Numbered from the stretch's first letter, positions 11,733-23,189 are shown. The stretch: DNA of 64,000 bases from Siphonodentalium dalli (GCA_032622095.1 CP136069.1:44246194-44310193); one strand, 5' to 3'. The notes: generated by a model from the sequence alone, not told the origin. A program made the numbers and translations.

Positions 11733-11834
11733 GCACAGGTATTAGGCACACATTTTTATTTTTTTTAAATTTAATCAAAATCTCAGAGATTTTGATTAAA
11801 TTAAAAAAAGAAAATTTGTGCCTAATACCTGTGC
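11733..11834. mobile_element. 102-bp foldback element
   Basis: Arms GCACAGGTATTAGGCACA and TGTGCCTAATACCTGTGC close onto AATCAAAATCTC-AGA-GATTTTGATT. The flanks GATGGA (11727-11732) and GATAGA (11835-11840) look like a 6-bp target duplication with one change. No other copy in the window. Confidence 0.65.
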
Positions 11835-12088
11835 GATAGAGGGACAAACGAATTCAGATGCAAGTTCAACTCATTTGAACTGTAAAATGCTATTTATGCT
11901 TTTGAGATCATCTGTGCGAAAAAACATAACTATGTATTATGTCAACAAATTCCAGTCCATATTTTATCAATGAACCTCTGGTTCTAAATCATGTCAATCA
12001 AACATGACCTGTGTCACCTTATTGGTGCATCATATGACACCTAACTGGTGGGAGTGCACCGGCTGAATACCATTGTGACAGACAGACA

Positions 12089-12342
12089 AGCCTTGAAATA
12101 GGGTGTCTGTCATTTGCAGAATGAGGTCCCCAGAGGGTGAATTTAGTGATGCTACCCCCGCATAGCAGGCTAGCATCATCAAATTCCCCCCCACTGGGGA
12201 CCTCATTCTGCTTACACCTCAGTAGAATGAGGTTCCCAGAGGGTGAATTTGGTTATGCTAGGCCGCTATGCGGGGTAGCATCACTAAATTCACCCTCTGG
12301 GGACCTCATTCTGCAAATGACAGACACACTATTTCAAGGCTT
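12089..12342. mobile_element. C-family element, two-palindrome form
   Basis: Complete form with ends AAGCCTTGAAATAG and CTATTTCAAGGCTT. Two palindromes of the GAGGTCCCCAGAGGGTGAATTT type are separated by GCTTACACCTCAGTA. Flanked by GTGACAGACAGAC and GTGACAGACGGAC, a 13-bp direct repeat with one change. Long terminal inverted repeats plus a target duplication near 9-13 bp would fit a Mutator-like origin; this is inference. Confidence 0.75.
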
Positions 12343-12719
12343 GTGACAGACGGACCTGAGTAATTTGTTCTGCCAGTGCAATTTGTCTGAATGCCACTGT
12401 GTCACAGATACTAGTGTATTTGGGTCTCTTGGCGCCAGTCGCAGAACAAGCTGGGCAAATTGATGGCTAAGTCACAACAGCCATTGTATATACCACGATA
12501 TAACAAGGCCATGGTCAAAATAACTATCATGGTTCATAGTCTGTGATAAACAAAGGATTTTACTGTGTTCCTTAGGGGTAGCAGCAGTCTTAGTAAACTT
12601 AGCGTACATTTGCTCCCACAGTCGCGCACGGTACCAGCGCATCTAGCAATTGTACTTCGAAATTTATTTACGACTGGGGTAGCAGAAGCATTAAAGGCAA
12701 AGACAGCAAGTCTGGGTTT
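12343..12719. other. unannotated interval
   Basis: No gene or repeat recognised. Confidence 0.4.
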
Positions 12720-13093
12720 AGTGTGCCTATCATTTGGAGAATGAGGTACCCAGAGGGTGAATTTAAAGACGCTATCCCACAAAGCGGGCTTGCATCACTA
12801 AATTCACAATCTGGGGACCTCATTCTGCTTAAGCCTCTTCGTCTCTGGAAAGTTTCTTTTTATCAAATTTCTATAGAAACTTCTTCGCATAGATGACTAT
12901 TTCTTTTTTAGTTTAGTTTCTCTATATCCCCAAATTGACAGATTACACATTGCATAATCGAGGTTCCCAATGGGTGTACATCACAATATTCACCATTTGG
13001 TAACTTCAATCTGAGTCTATGTCTCCCATAGCAGATGAGGTCATGCAGAATGAGGTCCCCGGAGGGTGAATTTGGTGATGCTAGCCCACTGTG
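12720..13093. mobile_element. C-family element, long form, broken on the right
   Basis: Outer palindrome, then TCTCTGGAAAGTTTCTTT, then the small inner palindrome GAGGTTCCCAATGGGTGTAC...CACCATTTGGTAACTTCAAT, then the start of the second outer palindrome, which is cut after GCTAGCCCACTGTGC where an A3 half element begins. Confidence 0.7.
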
Positions 13094-13241
13094 CTTAAGG
13101 TGAAGATAAAAATTGTGAGGCCAATGTATTCTCTTATATATGCGAGGCTCCCTATGGGTGGGAGACTCACATATATATTATACATAAAGGGCACAAGGTT
13201 TTTGCTAAATTTCAGGAAGCTCCAGTCATGGAAGGGATAAA
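13094..13241 (-). mobile_element. TTAA-A3 half element within C
   Basis: Begins abruptly inside the C copy with AAGGTGAAGATAAAAATTG, has one cassette centred on CTCCCTATGGGTGGGAG, and ends GCTCCAGTCATGGAAGGGATAA. The terminal TTAA has decayed. Confidence 0.6.
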
Positions 13242-15010
13242 TTATGCATATTACAGAAACATCGCTCTCCATGTCGTAATGGAGTTATTAGATATCACAT
13301 CCACTTGACCACTCCCAGTTGATGCCAATGCCAAGTGATGATTACAAGTTCGACCAATCACCTGTTTGCTTGACAGGCTGGACTGACAGGTGCATATTCA
13401 TCGTGCGATGTATCACGAAATACAATTTCCTCCTCCTGAGTGGGACCCTCGTATTTTCTAAGTACTATCATTGGAACTTTATTTTCTCATTTCCTGTCCA
13501 GCCAGTTCCCAGAGAGATTTTCATGGCCAATAATTGATTACAAGTTATGTGTACAAAGGCTGTATTTATGGAACTGTATAGCTGAGCCGAGCTGTAAGGG
13601 TGGTATGGAAGAAATCAGGATTCGGAATCAATGTATATTTAACATCACGAAAAAGGGACCTTTATTTTTTATTTACACTTTAAATTGAAGTTCTCACAGT
13701 TCTCAGCTTGTTAGGTGTGTGAATTACCACATGTACAGTTTATTCTGGACTGCCATAACTGGGGGCTGGAAACTCTTAAGAGTAACCATATGTGGCCACA
13801 CAACAGGAGCCCACACAACAGGAGCCCACACACATGGGGATTGGTATGGGATCAATCTTTTTCATGACATGAGTATATTTTGGCAATCTATGATTATTTA
13901 TTCTCAGAAATTAAAATTTAAAAGAATTTTTAATGATAAAAAAAGTATTGTTATGTATGGAATACATTTATATACATGTTTACCATGTACAGGTGTATCA
14001 AAAAATCAATTGGACGAATGATTTAATGGTACAATCCAGTAACTACGAGTTTTACTGTTATATAGTCAGACGACGAAGGGAGGATTTCCAAATTTTAAGC
14101 TGTTGAGTTTACTGTTCTATTTCTTCTTTTTTCGAAACAAATGTAAATTCTATATTTGTTCAATAAATTTGAAAAATTCTATGATTTATTTCCTTTTATG
14201 GGGGACAGGAGGAAGACAGCCTTTATTCTGGTTATGCCAATAACTCATTGTTTGTATTAATTATGTTTCAATATATATAAAAAAAATAATTAAATAAATA
14301 AATTATCATAGTCATATATAGGCATGGTTATTGGTATATAATTTGTATATATGAAATTAAAACATAATTGGGTGTTTTGTATAAGAAATTATTTCAGATA
14401 ATTTACATTTGAGATAGTTTAAGTCTTGAACAAGGTTTTGGTTACAAAAAAGTTTGTTCCATGACAGAGTTCATTGGATCTCCAAAGTATACAAGCGCTC
14501 CTGTTTGTATCACCGAGTTGATGATTTCTCAGATGGGAAACACCACCCGGACTCACACACAGATAAACACTTGCTGTAACACACCTTGGTAGGTATGCTA
14601 ACGAGAAAACAGGTGTGCAGGTGAGTTTGTTTGGTGATCACAGGTGTGCAGAAATTGGCTCCTTTGTGGGTCGGAGATGTATGGAAATGATAAACCTCCC
14701 AGCAGAGGGTCCCACCACGATATCACCCTCAATCTCCATAACGAAAATAAGATTCAGCATCTTTGCCAGCAAATCCTCCATTTATCTGAGTTGAAAGAAA
14801 GTTTTCTTCATGGAGATAAGACCCAGCCTGTGTTACTGAGTGATTTGTGGTTTGTGGTGTGGGTTTCTTTGATGGTATTTATTAAACTGGACTTATCCTG
14901 ACTTATCAGCTTTATTAATTAGTATTCCATATCCACGTCTATAAATGTCCAAAGTAATCATTATGGGCATGGGTCATTCTAAATCAAAAGTGAGATTTAA
15001 GCATAAGATA
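13242..15010. other. unannotated 1.77-kb interval
   Basis: Mostly unique-looking, AT-rich around 14230-14360. Contains a small minisatellite (listed separately). Chance ORFs only; an open stretch at 14644-14901 is not supported as an exon. Confidence 0.4.
13797..13835 (+). repeat. short 15-bp minisatellite
   Basis: CACACAACAGGAGCC repeats about two and a half times. Confidence 0.7.
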
Positions 15011-15179
15011 CATTAATGCCCTAAATAATCGACTTCTTAACCACAGCAGAATTATGAGAAATTTTTCAGGATTTAGTCGGAAAGCTATTCATAGCAACAA
15101 GCTATATTTCCGACTAAATCCTGAAAAATTACCCATAATTTTGCTGTGGTTAAGGAGTCGATTATTTAGGGCATTACTG
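15011..15179. mobile_element. foldback-B with deleted centre
   Basis: Ends CATTAATGCCC and GGGCATTACTG, with TA on both sides. The left arm jumps from TTTAGTCGGAAAG to the right arm, losing the hairpin tip. Confidence 0.8.
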
Positions 15180-15246
15180 TAGTTATATTGAAATGATTAT
15201 CATATTTCCTTTATTGAATGTTGAAGGTCATTTGTTATCAGAACTG

Positions 15247-15427
15247 TGTCCTGGCCCCAGGTGTCTAAGGTATTAAATAGGGTGCATTAGGCCAACAAAC
15301 CGTTCAGTGATGGTTCAAATCTTAATTAAACAGTGGATTTGTGGTCCTTGCCCAAGGAAGTTAAGCCGATTTGTGTATCTGGGCAAGTTCGTCAGCTGCT
15401 TTCCATGGGTTTCTAGTGATTTTTAAG
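15247..15427 (+). mobile_element. tRNA-derived SINE candidate
   Basis: The head has an A-box-like TGGCCCCAGGTGTCTAAGG and, about 50 bases on, a good B-box match GGTTCAAATCT, the internal promoter layout of RNA polymerase III SINEs. The body follows (CCTTGCCCAAGGAAGTTAAG, GTATCTGGGCAAGTTCGTC). A diverged copy of the body is at 17600-17660. No clear tail; a C fragment starts directly after it. Confidence 0.5.
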
Positions 15428-15429
15428 TG

Positions 15430-15568
15430 AGTCTAGGTCTCCAATAGCAGATGAGGCCATGCAGAATGAGGTCCAAGGAGGGTGAATTTGGTTATGCTAG
15501 CCTGCTGTATGGAGTAGCTTCACTAAATTCACCCACTGGGGACCTCATTCTGCAAATGACCCACACCA
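15430..15568. mobile_element. C-family right-end fragment
   Basis: Inner segment TCTCCAATAGCAGATGAGGC, then one outer palindrome and the terminus CATTCTGCAAATGACCCACAC, which then decays. Confidence 0.65.
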
Positions 15569-16094
15569 TTTTTTCTATCCTGAGCAGCTCTATTGCATAA
15601 AAAAAGATACAAAATTTCATGGTTTAGATAAACGAGAGACTGGTGTTTTCAAGGTTTGCAAACTAACTTTAGAGGACACCTGGCAAACAGGCGAGATTTT
15701 GTTGTCTTTTGATGTAGAGCTGTTTAATTCCATGAAATCCACACACCTCTATTCTTGACTGACTAATTTGCTAGCAAACACTAACACAGGCCTAAGGTGG
15801 CAGGCATGGTGCGAAGATTTTCCCTACCCCATCATTAGAAGCAGGCCGATGTTTGGTTGTGGATTGACTGTGTGTTGGAGTACAAGAATAGAGGTGATAA
15901 TAGGCTGAATGGAGGAAAATAGAACCTGGTGGGGAAACTAAATCATTATCTAAATAGCCTCATTTGTGACGAGGGCATGTGTCACCCACCTGGTGTTCAA
16001 ATACACTGGTCAAGGTCAAATTCACCTTCAAAGTGTCAGGCGAGAAAAAAATATGTCTTGTTTGAGAATGAGATGCATCAAATTTTAAATAAAT
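15569..16094. other. unannotated interval
   Basis: No gene or repeat recognised. Confidence 0.4.
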
Positions 16095-16475
16095 AGCGGG
16101 CTAGCATCACTAAATTCACCCTCTGGGGACCTCATTCTGCTTAGGCCTCTGGAAAGTTTCTTCATGTTCAAATTTCTACAGAAACTTCTTCAGTTCACAT
16201 AGATTCTATTTCTTTTTAAGATTAGATTCTCTATATCCCCAAATTGGCAGACGATATATTGAATAATCGAGGTTCCCAATGGGTGTACATCACAATATTC
16301 ACCATTTGCGAACTTCAATCTGACTATGTCTCCCATAGCAGATAAGAGGCCATGCAGAATGAGGTCCCCAAAGGGTGAATTTGGTGATACTAGCCCGCTA
16401 TGTGGGATAGCATCACTAAATTCACCCTCTGGGGACCTCATTCTGCAAATGACAGGCACATTAAACTCAGGCCTG
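16095..16475. mobile_element. C-family element, long form, left end truncated
   Basis: Starts in the middle of the first outer palindrome at GCGGGCTAGCATC, then the inner palindrome (GAGGTTCCCAATGGGTGTAC...CACCATTTGCGAACTTCAAT), the second outer palindrome and the GCAAATGACAGGCACA end. The longest open frame in the window (149 codons on the minus strand, 16190-16639) lies mostly inside this repeat and is not a gene. Confidence 0.75.
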
Positions 16476-17248
16476 TTCAAGAAGTGATATATAGTTGAAA
16501 ACCTTGATTCGCACAAAGTACACGAGACATGAAAGTTATATCTAAATTTGCCTGAAACGTTTGGGACTTGGAACATATTTTTTACAATACCATTGTAAGA
16601 TTTTTCAACTGAAGATAAACAATATCTATGATCATACAATGTAAAATAATTAAACGGGTGTCATGTATAATTCCCTCGGGTAAATTGAACTTACTGCAAA
16701 TCTTTACCGAACTTCAAACGCCTCAACTGATGAATGCATAATTTGTGTATTATTTCTATGTAAATACAATTTGATTGATCAAGACCACCCGGGTTTCATT
16801 TCGTAATAATCAGATACAACAGGGTGTTAGCTAGAGGTAATATGTTTGTACAAAGCACAACATGCAACCGACACATTTTATAGGGTGCACAATGACATAT
16901 CACCAGGAATGAGTACCAAGTTGAAAGGATCTGAAGATTATTGCTGAGGTTTTATCATTGGCGTTGCATATAAATGACGATTGAACAAAGAACGAAGTGA
17001 CATTTGATTGGTCGACAAGTATTTAGGTCATTCGTGGCAGGGTTTCATGACCCCCATCAAATCGTGATCAAACACGGCCATGCACGATTATAATGTCATA
17101 TGAATAAGCGATGATATATATGCCTTACTTCGTTAATAGGACACATTTACGATTCCATGGGCCTCACTCTGAGAATAGAGGCTGTCCACTCAGGGGATGC
17201 AAAGAACAGCAATTCGCCGGTTTATTTCTATAGCGTTTTTGAGGATGT
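16476..17248. other. unannotated interval
   Basis: No gene or family repeat recognised. Confidence 0.4.
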
Positions 17249-17285
17249 TGTGGCTCAGTTGGTAGGATGGATATTGCATTTTTTT
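17249..17285 (+). repeat. possible SINE head fragment
   Basis: GTGGCTCAGTTGGTAGGATG matches the A-box half of a tRNA-like head; no B box follows, so this is at most a 5' fragment. Confidence 0.25.
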
Positions 17286-17341
17286 AGGCTGCAGTATAAA
17301 GTCAACAAGCAATGGTGAAGTTCAGTTCTCATTATATTATA

Positions 17342-17555
17342 AAGAAATGCCCGAAGTATATGACCCTTTAACAGCAGAATTATGGGAATTTTTCAGGATT
17401 TAGTCGGAAATATGGCTTGTTGCCATTCATCGGAAAGCTCTCACCGAGAGCTTTCCAATGAATGGCAACAAGCCATATTTCTGACTAAATCCTGAAAATT
17501 TCCCATAATTCTGCTGTGGTTTAGGGGTCGATTATTTAGGTTTAGGACACTACTG
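17342..17555. mobile_element. foldback-B, asymmetric-end subtype
   Basis: Left end decayed (AAGAAATGCCCGAAGTATATG), right end GGACACTACTG followed by TA. Arms meet at GAAAGCTCTCACCGAGAGC. Confidence 0.8.
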
Positions 17556-17594
17556 TATATGTAGAATTTATGGTTTTCCAAAGGAGAGAAAGGA

Positions 17595-17960
17595 ATGGTA
17601 ACCTGATTTAGGTATCTTGGCACGTTTGTCAGTTGCTTTCCAAGAATCAGTGAACACATGGCGAGTTTACCATAATGGTTTCTCTGAGGTGCCATGCTTT
17701 ATAAATCACTCACTACAAGGTTGTTTTAGGAGAAATTCTTAAGTCACCATGCCCCATAAGATTAAAATTTAAAACATTTTAGAAAGATTTAAATAAGCTC
17801 CTACTTGTTGAATGATCTAGAAAATATACTGGAAATTGTCATGTGTCAAAACTGGCAGCCAAGACGAGCACATATTTACAAGACAAGGGCAGCCATTAAG
17901 GTCTTTTAGGGAAGTTGTAAAATGGTTGTTGACTGACAAACAGGCGGCATAATGCATGCA
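17595..17960 (+). repeat. dispersed duplication G, copy 1
   Basis: Starts with a diverged piece of the SINE body (GTATCTTGGCACGTTTGTCA), then a stretch matching 23190-23410 (TTTAGAAAGATTTAAATAAG, ATTGTCATGTGTCAAAACTG, GGCAGCCAAGACGAGCACAT). Continues GCAGCCATTAAGGTCTTTTA with no element at the TTAA, unlike copy 2. Confidence 0.7.
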
Positions 17961-18139
17961 GGTTTTAACTAACATGTGATCACATGCCATAGTTTCATAG
18001 TGAAGTCATTCTTCTGTGCAGTCAAACCAATTCAAAACCTTTTATAATAACCAACCAACAAGTTATTATAGTAATATAACTGCCTTTTCAGTTTTACTTA
18101 GATTTCTTTTTTTAGATATAGACATTTTTTTTTATTTAT

Positions 18140-18358
18140 ATAACCCTTTGAGTGCCAGGGGCCGATCTCATCGGCCCTAAACCTACAAAATAAGTCTGTT
18201 AAAGAATATAAGAATAAATTATTAAAATTGTAAAAAATTGTAAAAAAAAAACAAACAAATTGTTAGGCCAATGCATTCTCTTATGTGTCGACTCGCATAT
18301 ATAAAAGCACAGGGTATATGGGTTGATACAAAAATCGACCTGGCACTCAAAGGGTTAA
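18140..18358 (+). mobile_element. TTAA-A2 element, shortened cassette
   Basis: A2 ends: AACCCTTTGAGTGCCAGG and CCTGGCACTCAAAGGGTTAA style. Next to the left end is a small palindrome, GGGCCGATCTCATCGGCCC. The single cassette has lost most of its middle (TTCTCTTATGTGTCGACTCG). The left TTAA has become ATAA. Confidence 0.75.
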
Positions 18359-19258
18359 AGAAACCTGCGTTTTAGAAACTAAGAACCATGATGATCATTC
18401 AACAGGAAAGCGACTGATGAATCAAATGATACCAAATTCTCATCTTTGCACCGAAATCAAGTTAGCATCAGAGTACAGTATGATCAGACACACAATATAC
18501 TAGCTAATTTAGCAAAATCCATGCAGGGTTTACCTCCCTTGATGACTCCCTAAAGTATGACTGGTGAGCTCTGGTAGAGATTGCTAATTTAGACTAACAC
18601 ATTGAGATTTTTTTTCTTATTTTTTTATATAGGACATCAGAACAAAAATCACGACCAAACCAGACCAGACATAGAGTCTAGTAGACTAGTATACATTGAG
18701 TCAGAATAAATAGCATGTCGATCTGTGTCGATCGGAACAAATTTATCACACAGCAAATTAACTGTAACTTGCACAGTCTAGAAAAAATTGATTGCATTTT
18801 TTTTTTCTTCAATACTATATACTTCCGTCCTAAGAACACAGGACTGATTAAAAATTTATGTGAAATCTGCAGCACGCTAGAAGTTGAAGTAGGTAAAACA
18901 TATGAAGGAACATTATAATCGATATGATATATTGGATATGTCAGTTGTGGTATCGATTTGCAAGCATTTCTGGTATGTTGTATAACACGTCTCTTCTTCT
19001 CTTTTAGAATCAGATAGAGATTTTACTTCCAACCTGCTTATTATGATCTATTCCCAGAACAAAGAGATCAATGCAAAGTATGATTAGTCGACACAACTGT
19101 CTTTAACCCTCACATCGTGTTTAAACCTCACTTCGTTCAATGGTTTCAGCAATTCAGTTCTAAAAGTGAACTTGGAATGCATGGTCATCATTTTTATAAA
19201 TCCTGATTTCAAGACCACGAAATAGATGTTTGAATAAAATACAGATAAAACGATTTTT
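18359..19258. other. unannotated interval
   Basis: No gene or repeat recognised; a run of T near 18797 only. Confidence 0.4.
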
Positions 19259-19644
19259 TTTACCCTGTGCCAATGCATTCTCTTATATATGCGAGTCGAC
19301 CATAGGTCGCCTCGCATATATAAGATAATGCATTGGCTTAACAATTTTTTATCATGTTTTTTAAATAAATGTTTCTGACAATTTTTAGGACATAAAATAA
19401 AAAAACATCCATTACCCTGCAGGGAGCCCCACACATATATAGAAGCACATAGAAGAGTGTCGTCTGCTCATGTTTGTCTGGGGCTCTGTATGGGTGAAAT
19501 TATAAAATTGTTAAAGAATACAAGAACAAATTATTAAAATTGTAAAACATTGTTATGCCAATGCATTCTCTTATATATGCGAGGTGACCTATGGTCGGCT
19601 CGCATATATAAGATATATAAGAGAATGCATTTGCACAGGGTAAA
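19259..19644. mobile_element. A4: two cassettes without TTAACCC ends
   Basis: Two A cassettes in opposite sense (about 19266-19337 and 19556-19638) separated by some 215 bp. The outermost inverted repeat is TTTACCCTGTGCC with GCACAGGGTAAA. The inner spacer holds AATTGTTAAAGAATACAAG, which is also typical of A2, so this looks like a derivative whose outer module was lost or changed. Confidence 0.65.
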
Positions 19645-19743
19645 TGGTTTATTTTGATCGTAATTCGTTGTAAATCGCTTAGCTGATTTGCGTTTTGCTG
19701 TGATTAAGGGCGCTAACAAGGTAGAGTACTCTTTCTTGGTATG

Positions 19744-19925
19744 CTCCAAATGTTTTCGCAAAGATTATTGTTCTAACAATAGCCCCTAAAACTGTCCCAC
19801 AGATGTGAAAAGAAATTCGCGAGAGCTTTCCAATGAATGGCAACATGCCATATTTCCGACTAAATCCTGAAAAGTTACCCATAATTCTGCTGTGTTTAAG
19901 GAGTCGATTATTTAGGGCATTACTG
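19744..19925. mobile_element. foldback-B right part with long loop
   Basis: Begins CCAAATGTTTTCGCAAAG, runs through AATAGCCCCTAAAACTGTCC and GATGTGAAAAGAAATTCGCG, then the normal right arm to GGGCATTACTG and TA. The left arm is absent. The extra loop is shared with the copy at 63268-63553. Confidence 0.75.
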
Positions 19926-19935
19926 TACACCATAT

Positions 19936-19975
19936 TTAACCCTTAGATTATTGAATGGATTCTTCCATTTAGTCC
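19936..19975. mobile_element. D family end fragment
   Basis: TTAACCCTTAGATTATTGAATGG then ATTCTTCCATTTAGT, a D end; the rest is not present. Confidence 0.45.
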
Positions 19976-20656
19976 AAAAATTGTAGCTCGGAATATCCCA
20001 GTGTGTCTTTCTGGGTGTTTGTCAGTCTGAGCTCATCGCGATCATGCCGATTTATTCCTTATAGGATAATTGACAGAATTCACATTAACAAGGGGAAATA
20101 ATCCATGATCGGATACTCGTAATGTCAGTCGATTCGACCAGCAAACACATAAATCTCTCGATGGTCATATAAATTCACTGGTCAGAATATTACTTTCTCC
20201 GCGGAAATATTTATTCCTTGGTGGTTACATATATTACCACCTTGTGTTGTTTATTCTGAGTAAGACTGTAATCAGGTTTTATATTTATTCATCTTATTCC
20301 TCATATATCACGAGAGCTGTGGTCCTTATTGATGATGAATCTTCGCGATGCTATAAAGAAGCAAAGAACGGTCTCAAATATTATAGAATGACTTTACTAA
20401 TAGTAACGTCCCAATTTTATATTTGGAACAGTGGAAAGTGGATGTTGTTTCGGAATTTTATGAGCAAGGTTTGTTGGTTGGTTGTTTGTATAGGGTTTAG
20501 GTTCATTTCAGCTTCTGAGCCATACAATGGCAGGGTAGACGGGGACAGCAGCTGATGCTGGTGATAACCATCTATCCTGGGGGTGGGGTTGAGGGAGGGG
20601 TAACACAAAGTGGCCTTTTTATGCTTCATAAAATATCAAAGAAACAATAAATATTA
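19976..20656. other. unannotated interval
   Basis: No supported gene; a 103-codon open frame at 20244-20555 lacks recognisable domains. Confidence 0.4.
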
Positions 20657-20905
20657 ACATCCCTACAATTGAAAGAATAGGATTTCATAGGGCCCTTCCT
20701 ATACTAATTAAATTCTCCAATTCACTTATAAAAGTATACTTATTATCTGAACATTTCATGAGGGATAACTACTCATTAATGAGTATTTAGTATAGAAAGG
20801 GTTACCTCTGTTTTCCCTACAAATTTGGAATAGATCATTCCAGTTCTACACTTTTAGAATTGAATAGAAGAATCCAATCCAAATCGAAAGGGGTGATGAT
20901 AAATT
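20657..20905. mobile_element. D family copy, rearranged
   Basis: Contains D motifs in disturbed order: CCTTCCTATACTAATTAAATT, ATTATCTGAACATTTC, AACTACTCATTAATGAGTAT, TTTAGTATAGAAAGGGTTA, then GAATAGAAGAATCCAATCC. Boundaries uncertain. Confidence 0.55.
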
Positions 20906-21604
20906 AGTCTGCAGGTGAATCAAATGAGACGTCCCACTATTTCTAAAGTGGGTCACTGTGTCAGGATTTGTTTTCATTACTTTTCGTCAGAGCTAAAACA
21001 ATTGTTTTGAAAAAAAGATGAAAAAACACTCATTCCCTGCATCACAAAACAAAATTGAGGTTACGTTGACTACCAATAGACAAAGTTAACAATTTATCCT
21101 GATTTTACCATTATTTTTGGCAATCAAAGTATTTCGGTTGTTTTCTCACAGACAGATATTTCACGAAGAGCTGACTAATTATTCAACACTCTGAGATGTA
21201 TAAACACACATTATTTGATGCAATCAACTTGGTAGTTTTCCCTGGTGCAGCACAATCGGACTTATTATCTCAATCTGGTCCAGAAAAAACACTCAAAAGC
21301 CGCGTCTGACGAGATAACGAGAAAAATTACCTGTATATGCTACCTGACAATTAGTCGACAACGAATGTGCTATCGGGAATTTTTTGGCAGAATAATAATG
21401 AATTCATTTCTTTGTTCTAAAGCGCTGCGATACGAGGTAAATCTAGTGAAAGGTGAATCTATCACGTACAAAACTGAGATAGTTATTTTAGATATACCAG
21501 CAACCAACCTGTTGTGATGGGAAATCTGTCTTGCACAGAAGTTTGTTTACTTGTTATCAGGTGATTTTTACAGAAGGCAATAATCTCATTTATTGCGAAC
21601 AAGC
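20906..21604. other. unannotated interval
   Basis: No gene or repeat recognised. Confidence 0.4.
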
Positions 21605-22020
21605 CTGATTATGAGGTCCGCAGAGGGTGATTTTAGTGACGCTATCCCGCATAGTGGGCTAGCATCACTAAATTCACCCTCTGGGGACCTTATTCTGCTT
21701 AGGCCTTATCTTCTCTGGAAAGTTTCTTTATTATCAAATTTCTATAAAAACTTTTTCACGTAGATTCTATTTCTTTTTTAGTTTATTTTCTCTATATTCG
21801 AATTTGGCAGCTGACACATGGCATAATCGAGGTTCCCAATGGGTGTACATAACAATATTCACCATTTGGGAACTTCAATCTGAGTCTATGTCTCCCATAG
21901 CAGATGAGGCCTAAGCAGAATGAGGTCCCCAGAGGGTGAATTTGGTGACGCTAGCCCACTATGCGGGATAGCGTCACTAAATTCACCCTCTGGGGACCTC
22001 ATTCTGCAAATGACAGGCAT
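21605..22020. mobile_element. C-family element, long form
   Basis: Best preserved long form. First outer palindrome (GAGGTCCGCAGAGGGTGATTT...), TCTCTGGAAAGTTTC module, small inner palindrome (GAGGTTCCCAATGGGTGTAC...CACCATTTGGGAACTTCAAT), TCTCCCATAGCAGATGAGGC module, second outer palindrome, end GCAAATGACAGGCA. The extreme left terminus is missing. Confidence 0.8.
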
Positions 22021-22259
22021 TTTGGTTGCGAATATCAGTGATGGACAAATAATCAGGGAAATCATGGATTGGGGATGAAGATAGAGTTAGAGTCAACTAA
22101 GAAACTATTCTGTATATTTCTGATTAATGTTAAAATGAAGAGTTCATGTGTGGAGCAAGTGACACAAAAATCTTAACATCAGGGTATATAGAGGACTATA
22201 TTGGCAGATAACAAAGTATGAAGCAAATATAGGGAACCTGTGAGGAGAAACTTGACCCC

Positions 22260-22493
22260 TTAACCCTTTGAGTGCCAGGTCGATTTTTGTATCAACCCAT
22301 ATACCCTGTGCCAATGCATTCTCTTATATATGCGAGTCGACCATAGGTCGCCTCACATATATAAGAGAATGCATTGGCCTAACAATTTTTTTTTTTTTTT
22401 TACAATTTTAATAATTTATTCTTATATTCTTTAACAGACTTATTTTGTAGGTTTAGGGCCGATGAGATCGGCCCCTGGCACTCAAAGGGTTAA
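22260..22493 (-). mobile_element. TTAA-A2 element, one cassette
   Basis: TTAA at 22260-22263 and 22490-22493, A2 ends on both sides. Contains one intact cassette with a GTCGACCATAGGTCGCC centre, a T-rich spacer and the small GGGCCGATGAGATCGGCCC palindrome beside the right end. Confidence 0.85.
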
Positions 22494-23189
22494 TATGGCC
22501 TCCAATAACAGAAGTTTTTTGTTATACTTTTAACTACTTTCAGATGGACTTTGTCATTGAAATGTTTGATTATTGTGAAATTTTAACAAAATGTTGGAGA
22601 ATTTATCAGAAATGTGGAGTATTTCGCTGCTCCTCACTATAACAATCGCTGCCCCTAATTTATCAATCAAGATTCAACCTTCAAGCTTGTGGCCTCCAAA
22701 CAATATTTGAAACAATAAAATAGTTGATATTTAAGAACATAACGCAAAATCCTTATAAAATTCCAACATTCAAAGTCATGGCCACAAATCAATGAAAAAA
22801 TATCAGAAAAACCACCCAGTCAGCAATTATAAAACTGGTGCACATACTGCACCTGAATGCATGATAAGGATTTTATGGCCCATTACAGGCATAATGTCCA
22901 TACAAGCCCAATAAAATGTGCCAAATTCTGCATGCTTATGGCCCATTTCCCTTGCAAAAAAGACATAAAAATCCCATTCGGAAGCAATAGTGGCCCAAAC
23001 AAAGGCATTAAGAGATTAAAACAATGAATTGGAACAACAGCCTGCATGCCGGATAGTGTAGTTATTTCAGCGGAGGCAGGTTGCCATATGGGTTTTGTAA
23101 ATTGAATATATCTATGTTTATCTCAGGAATTCTGTAATTGCATAGTTCTCATACAGAGTAAAATTTATGAGATAAACAGAGGAGAAGGC
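22494..23189. other. unannotated interval
   Basis: No gene or repeat recognised. Confidence 0.4.

Noticed and set aside
14644-14901. Open stretch after GATCACAG that could be an exon
   Set aside because: No donor at the end, the frame ends in a hydrophobic AT-rich run, and there is no family resemblance.
16190-16639. 149-codon open frame on the minus strand, longest in the window
   Set aside because: It runs through a C-family palindrome element; the peptide pieces recur at every C copy and reflect repeat sequence, not a gene.
19084-19434. 116-codon open frame on the minus strand
   Set aside because: Overlaps an A cassette palindrome; the remainder is featureless.
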